Origin: an uncultured Selenomonadales bacterium
Lineage (GTDB): Bacteria; Bacillota; Negativicutes; Selenomonadales; Selenomonadaceae
DNA: 5,212 nucleotides
Reading direction: 5' to 3'
Assembly (NCBI GenBank): GCA_947167555.1
Contig: CAMVIO010000155.1
Location: 1-5,212, forward strand
Of this stretch, positions 1 through 4,418 are shown piece by piece (the stretch's first letter is position 1; each line of letters opens with the position of its first letter). Position numbers and translations under genes: made by a program. Below the pieces are notes generated by a model that worked only from the letters and a program-made list of their open reading frames with translations, was not told where the DNA came from and ran no database searches.

Positions 1-339
1 GACAATGAACATTTCCTGCCGGGAACGATCAGCTTTTGCTTCGAGGGCATCGAGGGCGAGAGTCTGTTGCTTCTTTTGGACGACAGAGGCATCTGCGCGT
101 CCTCCGGCTCGGCCTGCACGTCAGGCTCCCTCGATCCGAGCCATGTGCTGCTGGCCATCGGCAGACCTCATGAGGTCGCGCACGGTTCCCTGCGCCTGTC
201 CATCGGCGAGAACAACACGGAGGAGGATGTGAATCAAATCTTGAAGGCGGTGCCGGAGGTCGTGGAGTATCTCCGCGGGATTTCTCCGCTCTGGAAGGAT
301 AAGCTTGTCGGCAAGCGGGAATTTTTGCTGCCGGAATAA
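1..339 (+). CDS. nifS: Cysteine desulfurase (NifS/IscS type), C-terminal part, 5' end outside window
   Basis: This is the last 112 codons of a PLP-dependent class V aminotransferase-fold enzyme that removes sulfur from L-cysteine, leaving alanine and an enzyme persulfide for Fe-S cluster assembly in the cytoplasm. The reading frame is open from base 1 and ends at TAA 337-339. The visible segment holds the mobile catalytic loop: ASSGSACTSGSLDPSHVL at local residues 33-50, with the persulfide-forming Cys at local residue 39. The RLSIGENNTEEDVN stretch at 65-78 is the usual C-terminal signature of group I desulfurases. The short SSGSACTSG loop matches group I (IscS/NifS) rather than SufS. It ends 24 bases before nifU, so the two genes are almost certainly co-transcribed. 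NifS and IscS cannot be told apart here; the NifS name rests on the adjacent stand-alone NifU and absence of iscA/hscBA. Confidence 0.95.
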   Translation, partial: DNEHFLPGTISFCFEGIEGESLLLLLDDRGICASSGSACTSGSLDPSHVLLAIGRPHEVAHGSLRLSIGENNTEEDVNQILKAVPEVVEYLRGISPLWKDKLVGKREFLLPE

Positions 340-363
340 AAAGAAAAAAGGGAGGCATAATCT

Positions 364-789
364 ATGTCATTATACAGTGAAAAAGTGATGGATCATTTCC
401 GCAACCCGCGCAATGTGGGGAGCATGGAGAACGCCGACGGCGTCGGCGAGGTCGGAAACGCGAAGTGCGGCGATATCATGAAGATTTATTTGAAGATCGA
501 CGACAATGTGGTGACCGACGTGAAGTTCGAGACCTTCGGCTGCGGTTCGGCCATCGCGTCCAGCTCGATGGCGACGGAGATGATCAAGGGGAAGCCGCTG
601 GACGAGATATTGACGGTCACGAACAAGGCGGTGACGGAGGCGCTGGACGGTCTGCCCGCCCATAAGCTTCATTGTTCGGTGCTGGCGGAGGAGGCCATCC
701 GCGCGGCGGTCAAGGACTACTACGACAAGAACGGCATTGCTTACGACGCCGCGCAGTTCTCCGCGTCCTGCGCCGCCTGCCACGCGTGA
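364..789 (+). CDS. nifU: Fe-S cluster assembly scaffold protein, IscU/NifU N-terminal type
   Basis: This 141-residue protein is the scaffold on which 2Fe-2S and 4Fe-4S clusters form, using sulfur from the desulfurase encoded just upstream. The start ATG has a strong GGGAGG at 350-355, eight bases upstream. The three cluster-ligand cysteines of the IscU fold are present: C35 in NAKCGD (with the conserved Asp D37), C60 in TFGCGSAIASSS, and C104 in KLHCSVLAEEAI, preceded by H103. The protein opens with the typical YSEKVMDHFRNPRNVG. Length fits the short IscU-like form; there is no ferredoxin or C-terminal Nfu domain as in the long nitrogen-fixation NifU. The LPPVK chaperone-recognition motif of E. 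coli IscU is replaced by LPAHK, consistent with the lack of hscA/hscB nearby. An unusual tail, SASCAACHA, adds a CxxC (C136, C139). Function is secure; the tail's role is unknown. Confidence 0.96.
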   Translation: MSLYSEKVMDHFRNPRNVGSMENADGVGEVGNAKCGDIMKIYLKIDDNVVTDVKFETFGCGSAIASSSMATEMIKGKPLDEILTVTNKAVTEALDGLPAHKLHCSVLAEEAIRAAVKDYYDKNGIAYDAAQFSASCAACHA

Positions 790-820
790 ACACGGCGGAT
801 GTGCCGGAGGTGGAAGAGAA

Positions 821-1741
821 ATGACGCTTCTTCAATTGAAATATGCACTGGCCGTCGCGAAGTACGGATCGGTGAGCCTCGCGGCGCGCCATCTGTTCAT
901 CTCCCAGCCGAGCCTCACCGAATCGCTGTCCTCGCTGGAGCAGGAAATCCAGCAGACGCTTTTCGTCCGTAGCTCGCGGGGAATGAAGCCCACCGACGAG
1001 GGGCGGAACTTTCTCGGCTATGCGCGGCAGGTCGTCGAACAGATGCGGCTTTTAGAGGATCGGTACAACGGTGAGAGCGGCAAACGGTATTTCTCCGTTT
1101 CGACCCAGCACTACACTTTTGCCGCCAGCGCGTTCGTCGAGCTGGTCAAGGCGCACGGCGGCGACGATTACGAATTTTCGCTGCTGGAGGAGCGTACCGG
1201 CAAAGTGATCGAGAACGTCAAGAATTTCAAGAGCGAGATCGGCGTCCTTTATATGAGCCGTTCCAATGAGTCGATGATTCGGAAGCTTTTGAAGGACAGC
1301 CGTCTCGTCTTTTCGCCGCTGTTCATGGTCCGCCCCCATGTGTTCCTGTTCCGCAAACATCCATTGGTGAATCGGGAGTCTGTCAGCTTCGAGGATTTGG
1401 AGGCGTTTCCCTGCGTTACCTTCGACCAGGGGGAGGAAAACCCGTCCTTCTTCGCGGAGGAAGTCGGCAGCGACCGCCAGATGAAACAGCGCATTCTCGT
1501 CACTGATCGGGCGGCGGTGGTGAATTTTCTGATGAAGCTTGACGCGTACATCGTGACGACGGGCGTCCTGCCCTCGTTCCTGCACGGGCGCGACATTGTC
1601 GCCGTGCCTCTCGATTCGGACGAGGTCATGACCGTCGGCGTGATCCGCCACGCGGATCGCAGGGCCACCGAGCTTGGGCACGCCTTCATTGCGTCGTTGG
1701 AAGCGACGGTGAAGAAAATGGGGTTGACGAGACCGAAATAG
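821..1741 (+). CDS. LysR-type transcriptional regulator
   Basis: This is a 306-residue LysR-family regulator of standard length. Residues 1-60 form the winged helix-turn-helix (LLQLKYALAVAKYGSVSLAA, then HLFISQPSLTESLSSLEQEI), followed by a linker helix at about 61-85. From about 90 to 300 there is a periplasmic-binding-protein-like effector domain, with likely pocket elements STQHY (94-98), VTDR (227-230) and IVTTGVLPSFL (244-254). I chose ATG 821 because GGAGGTGG (806-813) lies just upstream and translation from there begins exactly at the DNA-binding domain; the frame extends further upstream with non-family sequence overlapping nifU. It sits 31 bases after nifU on the same strand with no visible promoter or terminator, so it is probably the third gene of the nifSU operon. 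The STQHY-type effector domain resembles, from memory, LysR proteins of Firmicutes that control sulfur amino-acid genes (CmbR/HomR-like). That is a hypothesis; the effector and targets are unknown. Confidence 0.93.
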   Translation: MTLLQLKYALAVAKYGSVSLAARHLFISQPSLTESLSSLEQEIQQTLFVRSSRGMKPTDEGRNFLGYARQVVEQMRLLEDRYNGESGKRYFSVSTQHYTFAASAFVELVKAHGGDDYEFSLLEERTGKVIENVKNFKSEIGVLYMSRSNESMIRKLLKDSRLVFSPLFMVRPHVFLFRKHPLVNRESVSFEDLEAFPCVTFDQGEENPSFFAEEVGSDRQMKQRILVTDRAAVVNFLMKLDAYIVTTGVLPSFLHGRDIVAVPLDSDEVMTVGVIRHADRRATELGHAFIASLEATVKKMGLTRPK

Positions 1742-1775
1742 GACATTGAGTGTATGGCGTTCGTGCGTCTGGATT

Positions 1776-1812
1776 GATTATAATGATTGCGGATGTTCTG
1801 CAATACATAATC
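1776..1812. promoter_or_regulatory. Interrupted dyad over -10 and predicted start site, possible operator
   Basis: GATTAT (1776-1781) is the reverse complement of ATAATC (1807-1812), and inside it ATTGC (1786-1790) is the reverse complement of GCAAT (1800-1804), with a nine-base centre. The two half-site pairs share nearly the same centre. The dyad covers the TATAAT and the expected transcription start near 1791. It could be an operator or a 5' leader hairpin. The spacing does not match the classical LysR T-N11-A box, so a link to the adjacent regulator is only speculative. Confidence 0.35.
1779..1784 (+). promoter_or_regulatory. Candidate -10 box for the small secreted-protein gene
   Basis: A perfect TATAAT lies in an AT-rich patch 48 bases before the ATG at 1832. 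The matching -35 region around 1755-1761 (TGGCGTT) is weak, and a TG dinucleotide upstream is one base out of register for an extended -10. A promoter here may need an activator, or may be minor compared with read-through from the upstream regulator gene. Confidence 0.5.
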
Positions 1813-1831
1813 AGAAAAGGGAGGCATATTC

Positions 1832-2236
1832 ATGAGGTCATTCACATCCAGGCTCCTGGCGTTTTTCGCCTTCGCCGTGCTTTGCACAGTGTTGTTCCCG
1901 CAGCCGGCGGCGGCAAAGCCGAAGGTCCGCTTCACCATCGAGCATGTGTATCTGCACGAGGCAGGCGAGGCGGAGATTGTCGGGTATTTCGAGAACAGCG
2001 GCGACGAGGCGGCCACTGTGGAATGGGTAGATTTGGATCTTACGCTCCTGGCTGACAACGGCCAGCAGATGTGGTCGGACGCCGGTATCCGCCATTACCC
2101 GGATGGGATCGAGGTCCTTCCGGGCGACTATGTGGCGTACACTTATTATGTCCAGAATCCGGATATCCCCGAATATCACGGGAAATATCGCTGGAGATTC
2201 CACAGCAATACGCACTGGGTCCGGGGTGTGGGCTGA
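1832..2236 (+). CDS. Small secreted protein of unknown function
   Basis: This gene encodes 134 residues and I do not recognise the family. The start ATG is preceded by GGGAGG at 1819-1824. The protein begins with a clear Sec signal peptide: basic n-region (MRSFTSR), hydrophobic core at about 8-22 and a likely signal peptidase I site after A28 (QPAAA, then KPK). Cys18 lies inside the hydrophobic core and lacks a proper lipobox, so a lipoprotein is unlikely. The mature part of about 106 residues alternates charged and hydrophobic residues (VRFTIEHVYL, AEIVGYFENSG, ATVEWVDLDLTLL, YVAYTYYVQNP) in the manner of a small immunoglobulin-like beta-sandwich, similar in style to FxLYD-type domains, and has no cysteine. 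The C-terminus is aromatic-rich (KYRWRFHSNTHW). It probably acts outside the cytoplasmic membrane. It stands alone between two candidate promoters, and its neighbours do not reveal a role. Confidence 0.85.
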   Translation: MRSFTSRLLAFFAFAVLCTVLFPQPAAAKPKVRFTIEHVYLHEAGEAEIVGYFENSGDEAATVEWVDLDLTLLADNGQQMWSDAGIRHYPDGIEVLPGDYVAYTYYVQNPDIPEYHGKYRWRFHSNTHWVRGVG

Positions 2237-2303
2237 TATAAGGGAACCCTATGGCTGGCGATAGGATTTGCATATTTTTCAATCGTCGATGAAAATGTTG
2301 TAA

Positions 2304-2309
2304 TATAAT
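2304..2309 (+). promoter_or_regulatory. Candidate -10 box for the ECF S-component gene
   Basis: A TATAAT sits in an AT-rich stretch 86 bases upstream of the ATG at 2395. The -35 side is poor: TTCAAT-like sequence near 2278-2283 gives a 20-base spacer. If used, transcription would start near 2316, ten bases before the perfect inverted repeat, making that repeat part of the mRNA leader. The upstream gap from 2237 has only weak short hairpins (for example CCTAT 2248-2252 with ATAGG 2261-2265) and no convincing terminator. Confidence 0.5.
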
Positions 2310-2325
2310 CTTATAAGAAAGACCA

Positions 2326-2366
2326 AAAGGAACTTTGTGGAGCGGGTATTGCCACAAAGTTCCTTT
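2326..2366 (+). promoter_or_regulatory. Perfect 15-bp inverted repeat in the leader of the ECF S-component gene
   Basis: The arm AAAGGAACTTTGTGG (2326-2340) is the exact reverse complement of CCACAAAGTTCCTTT (2352-2366), with an 11-base loop. It ends 14 bases before the GGGGGAG ribosome-binding site (2381-2387). There is no U tract after the second arm (GCGTCATTT follows), so it is not a classical terminator. It may be a stabilising 5' hairpin, part of an attenuator, a protein-binding site, or a weak terminator of the upstream transcript. It does not match the preQ1 or THF riboswitch consensus I know. Confidence 0.7.
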
Positions 2367-2394
2367 GCGTCATTTGTGAAGGGGGAGTATCACT

Positions 2395-2925
2395 ATGTCC
2401 AAAACCGAAACTTTTGCCGCGCCGCGGATTTCCGCGAAGGAAATATGCGTGGCCGGCGTCATGGCCGCTTTTGTCTTTATCGCTACGCTTGTGCCGCAGA
2501 TTCCGATTCCGCTGGGGTACGCGCATCTCGGCGACGGCGCGATCTTCCTTGCGGTGTTCTTTGCCGGTCGCAGGGCGGGAATTTTTGCCGGAGCGTTTGG
2601 CTCGGCGCTGGCCGATCTCGCGGGCGGCTTTCCTGTTTGGATTCTGCCGACGCTGATCATCAAGGCCGTTATGGCGGAGATGTTCTTCCGCGTTGCGGTG
2701 GAGGGACAGACGTCGCCGTCTCTTCTCAAGCCCCGCGCGATTTTCGGCATGACCGCCGCTTGCCTGTTCATGACGGCGGGCTACGCGCTCAGCGGCGCGG
2801 TTCTCTATGACAGCCTTGCCCTCGGCCTGTCCTCGGTGCCGGGGCTGCTTGTCAAGAGCGCGGTCAATATCGCCGCCGCCGCGCTTGCGGGCGGAGCACT
2901 GGGGCGCGCCGGATTGTCCCGTTGA
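2395..2925 (+). CDS. ECF transporter S component (substrate-capture membrane protein)
   Basis: This 176-residue integral membrane protein has about six hydrophobic helices: near residues 18-36, 46-58, 61-77, 81-100, 115-135 and 147-168. Such proteins bind a vitamin or related micronutrient and dock onto a shared EcfA-EcfA'-EcfT energy module. The stretch PIPLGYAHLGDGAIFLAVFF at 37-56, followed by AGIFAGAFGSALADLAGGFP (61-80) and WILPTLIIKAVMAE (82-95), is typical of the riboflavin-transporter-related S-component group (PF07155-like, by recall). The substrate cannot be assigned from sequence alone; neither the ATPases nor EcfT are in the window, so it probably uses an energising module encoded elsewhere. 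ATG 2395 has GGGGGAG (2381-2387) at good spacing. The leader carries a strong hairpin. The gene is followed after 49 bases by larE, which appears to have its own promoter. Confidence 0.88.
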   Translation: MSKTETFAAPRISAKEICVAGVMAAFVFIATLVPQIPIPLGYAHLGDGAIFLAVFFAGRRAGIFAGAFGSALADLAGGFPVWILPTLIIKAVMAEMFFRVAVEGQTSPSLLKPRAIFGMTAACLFMTAGYALSGAVLYDSLALGLSSVPGLLVKSAVNIAAAALAGGALGRAGLSR

Positions 2926-2943
2926 GTGTGATTGTGGTAAAAT
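2914..2943 (+). promoter_or_regulatory. Probable larE promoter with extended -10
   Basis: TTGTCC (2914-2919) and TAAAAT (2938-2943) are separated by 18 bases, and TGG directly before the -10 gives the extended TGn element. Transcription would start near 2950, about 25 bases before the GTG start of larE. The -35 box overlaps the last codons of the upstream gene. Confidence 0.5.
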
Positions 2944-2974
2944 AACACGAAAGGACGAAACGGGGGCGCGGAAT

Positions 2975-3841
2975 GTGGAGCAAAAGCTGGAAAAACTGCT
3001 TGGTCGTCTGAAAGCCTGCGGCAGTCTTGTTATTGCGCTTTCGGGGGGCGTGGACAGCTCGACGCTGGCGAAGGCGGCAAGTATTGCGTTGGGCGACAAA
3101 GCCGTTGCTATTACCGCGAGATCGGAGCTTTTGTCGGCGGATGAGCTGGCCGACGCGAAAGCCATGGCGCGCGCGGCGGGCATACGTCATATCATTGTCG
3201 ACGCCCGCGATCTCGACGATCCGCAAATCGTAAAAAATGATAAGGAACGCTGCTACTACTGCAAGCGGGGACGTTTCCAAAAGCTCGTCGCATGGGCCAG
3301 GGAAAACGGCTTCGCGTTCGTGGCGGACGGCGGCAATCTTGACGACAAAAACGATTACCGCCCCGGCATGAAAGCGATAGAGGAGCTTGCGCCGACGGTG
3401 ATTTCGCCGTTCATCGAATGCGGCTGGACAAAAGCGGACATCCGCAGGCAGGCAAAGGAATGGGGGCTTTCCGTCGCGGAGAAGCCAAGTGCCGCCTGCC
3501 TCGCCTCCCGCGTCGAATACGGCCTGCCGCTGACACCCGAAAGGCTCGCGCAAGTTGAAAAAGCGGAGCATATTCTCCGCGCGGTTTCGAAAGGGCAGCT
3601 TCGCGTTCGTCATCACGGAAACCTCGCGCGTGTCGAGGTCGAGGCGGAAGCCCCTTCGGGCCTTGCGCATACAGGAGCCGCTAACTCGTTTCTTTCCCAA
3701 GCGGCTCCAATACCGGACGCTTTTGAAGAAGTCATCCGGCGTCGCGGGGAAATCGTCGAAAAGCTCAAAGGATTGGGATTCACATACGTTACACTCGATC
3801 TCGGCGGGTATCGGATGGGAAGCGCGAATGAAACATTGTAG
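2975..3841 (+). CDS. larE: LarE-type ATP-dependent sulfur transferase (nickel-pincer cofactor synthesis)
   Basis: This 288-residue cytoplasmic PP-loop enzyme would adenylate the LarB product (pyridinium-3,5-biscarboxylic acid mononucleotide) and convert its carboxylates to thiocarboxylates, before LarC inserts nickel; the cofactor serves lactate racemase and other LarA-type enzymes. The PP-loop SGGVDSS is at residues 23-29. Other family stretches are ARSELLSADE (48-57), DDKNDYRPGMKA (123-134), ACLASRVEYG (174-183) and GFTYVTLDLGGYR (268-280). Cys175 corresponds to Cys176, the sacrificial sulfur donor of Lactobacillus plantarum LarE. C93 and C96 (RCYYCK) complete the three-cysteine pattern of 4Fe-4S-containing LarE proteins. 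Start: GTG 2975 with GGGGG at 2962-2966; the frame extends further upstream but overlaps the preceding gene. Against my recollection of L. plantarum LarE there are about 23 extra residues near 223-247, encoded by two adjacent hairpin-forming sequences. No larA, larB or larC is in view, so another sulfur-transfer role remains possible. Confidence 0.9.
   Translation: MEQKLEKLLGRLKACGSLVIALSGGVDSSTLAKAASIALGDKAVAITARSELLSADELADAKAMARAAGIRHIIVDARDLDDPQIVKNDKERCYYCKRGRFQKLVAWARENGFAFVADGGNLDDKNDYRPGMKAIEELAPTVISPFIECGWTKADIRRQAKEWGLSVAEKPSAACLASRVEYGLPLTPERLAQVEKAEHILRAVSKGQLRVRHHGNLARVEVEAEAPSGLAHTGAANSFLSQAAPIPDAFEEVIRRRGEIVEKLKGLGFTYVTLDLGGYRMGSANETL
3648..3708. repeat. Pair of adjacent hairpin-forming inverted repeats inside larE
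   Basis: GGAGCCGCT (3674-3682) is the exact reverse complement of AGCGGCTCC (3700-3708), with a 17-base pyrimidine-rich loop. Just upstream, AAGCCC (3648-3653) can pair with GGGCCTT (3658-3664) with one bulged base around a CTTC loop. The two stems are nine bases apart. They coincide with residues 225-245, the segment where this LarE is longer than the family pattern I recall. The arrangement looks like a small palindromic repeat element inserted in frame, but I cannot test whether it recurs elsewhere in the genome. Confidence 0.5.
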
Positions 3842-3851
3842 GCGCCGCCGC

Positions 3852-3878
3852 ATAGGATGTTCAAACCGCTAATCCTAT
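3852..3878. promoter_or_regulatory. 7-bp inverted repeat abutting the -35 box, possible operator
   Basis: ATAGGAT (3852-3858) is the reverse complement of ATCCTAT (3872-3878), with a 13-base centre. The second arm touches the first base of the TTGACA box. No T tract follows, so it is a poor terminator for larE; a protein-binding site is the more natural reading. It could also be chance. Confidence 0.35.
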
Positions 3879-3906
3879 TGACAATCTATGATTTGCGCCT
3901 TATAAT
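3878..3906 (+). promoter_or_regulatory. Full-consensus sigma-A/sigma-70 promoter for the DUF2292-like gene
   Basis: TTGACA (3878-3883) and TATAAT (3901-3906) are separated by exactly 17 bases, a perfect match to the housekeeping consensus in both hexamers. Transcription should start near 3913, leaving a leader of only about 20 bases before ATG 3934 or about 40 before ATG 3955. The position, 36 bases after the larE stop and pointing into the next gene, supports a real promoter. Such a match predicts strong basal transcription unless repressed. Confidence 0.88.
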
Positions 3907-3933
3907 ATCCGCATAGCTGAAAGGAAACGCCGT

Positions 3934-4302
3934 ATGATGAAGGGGGAAGGGACTATGGAAAAGAAGCGTTCCCTTCGGGCCGGCGAGCTTCCTGACGGCG
4001 CGACGTTGTTTATTGCGCGGGCGCTGGCGGAGGTCGGGAGCGGGCGCATCGTTTTGAGCGCGCAGGATTCGCGGCTCGTTTCCGTGGAACGGGAAGAGCG
4101 CATCGGCGGCGAAGCGCTTTTTGCGGCCCGCGACAGCAAGCCGAGTGCGACGGACGGCGAGCGATGGCTGGGGAAGATCCGGCAATCGTTTCAGGATTTG
4201 CCCTATGGGCAGGTCATCATCACGCTGAAGGACGGCACGGTGAAGCAGGTGGAGCGTTTGACGCGCAGCCGTTTCACGGGGCTGGACGGCGAAGGGATTT
4301 AA
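3934..4302 (+). CDS. Small YezD/DUF2292-like protein with an apparent internal domain duplication
   Basis: The gene encodes up to 122 residues. The C-terminal half (about 79-114: WLGKIRQSFQDLPYG, then QVIITLKDGTVKQVER) fits the short YezD/DUF2292 family, a helix followed by a beta hairpin, whose function is unknown. The N-terminal half repeats the pattern 55 residues earlier: ARALAEVGSG, then RIVLSAQDSRLVSVER. G37/G92, D45/D100 and VER 51-53/106-108 line up with conserved hydrophobic positions. Single-domain members are about half this length, so this is probably a tandem fusion with a charged linker (about 57-76). The protein is soluble, with no signal peptide or cysteine. The start is uncertain: ATG 3934 has AAGGAA at 3921-3926, while in-frame ATG 3955 has the stronger AGGGGGAAGG at 3941-3950 and starts MEKKRSLRAG; I give the longer form. 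It is a single-gene transcription unit with its own consensus promoter and terminator, suggesting it is abundant. Confidence 0.82.
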   Translation: MMKGEGTMEKKRSLRAGELPDGATLFIARALAEVGSGRIVLSAQDSRLVSVEREERIGGEALFAARDSKPSATDGERWLGKIRQSFQDLPYGQVIITLKDGTVKQVERLTRSRFTGLDGEGI

Positions 4303-4333
4303 ATCCAATAAAGACAGGCTGACCGAAAAAACG

Positions 4334-4385
4334 GAGGCTTCAAGCAGACACGGTTTGTGTTTTGTTTGAAGTCTCTTTATTTTTT
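4334..4385 (+). terminator. Intrinsic terminator after the DUF2292-like gene
   Basis: GAGGCTTCAAGCAGA (4334-4348) pairs with TTTGTTTGAAGTCTC (4361-4375) over 15 bp, including three G-U pairs, and the stem can extend inward as CAC/GTG past a bulged base. The T-rich run TTTATTTTTT (4376-4385) follows at once. A run of six A residues (4326-4331) precedes the stem, so it may also stop transcription from the opposite direction. It begins 31 bases after the stop codon and separates this gene from the Fe-S protein gene downstream. Confidence 0.9.
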
Positions 4386-4418
4386 GCGCAGTCAAAAAAA
4401 GAAAAAAGGATGAGCAAT

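Noticed and set aside
345..358. The 14-base stretch AAAAGGGAGGCATA occurs before both nifU and the secreted-protein gene (about 1815-1828)
   Set aside because: It is mostly the ribosome-binding site plus a purine-rich lead, so similarity by shared function or chance is enough explanation.
737..820. Upstream extension of the LysR frame overlapping nifU
   Set aside because: The extra 28 residues are Pro/Arg-rich and unlike the family, while ATG 821 has a good ribosome-binding site and starts at the DNA-binding domain.
1249..2058. 269-codon and overlapping 209-codon minus-strand frames opposite the LysR gene
   Set aside because: They have no family features, and one crosses the promoter region and the secreted-protein gene.
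2316..2394. Possible known riboswitch (preQ1, THF or similar) before the ECF S-component gene
   Set aside because: Only one long hairpin is visible, and the conserved loop and pseudoknot bases of the classes I know are absent.
2807..2974. Upstream extension of the larE frame inside the ECF gene
   Set aside because: The extra 56 residues are not LarE-like. GTG 2975 has a suitable ribosome-binding site and begins where LarE proteins normally begin.
2311..3183. 290-codon minus-strand frame opposite the ECF S-component gene
   Set aside because: Its low-complexity Arg/Ala/Ser-rich translation has no motif, and the opposite strand encodes a convincing membrane protein followed by larE.
2864..3853. 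329-codon open frame on the minus strand opposite larE
   Set aside because: It is rich in Arg, His and Pro with no recognisable domain, and it lies antisense to a clear PP-loop enzyme. It is a by-product of codon bias in GC-rich DNA.
3842..3878. Terminator directly after larE
   Set aside because: The only inverted repeat there is 7 bp with a 13-base loop and no T tract.
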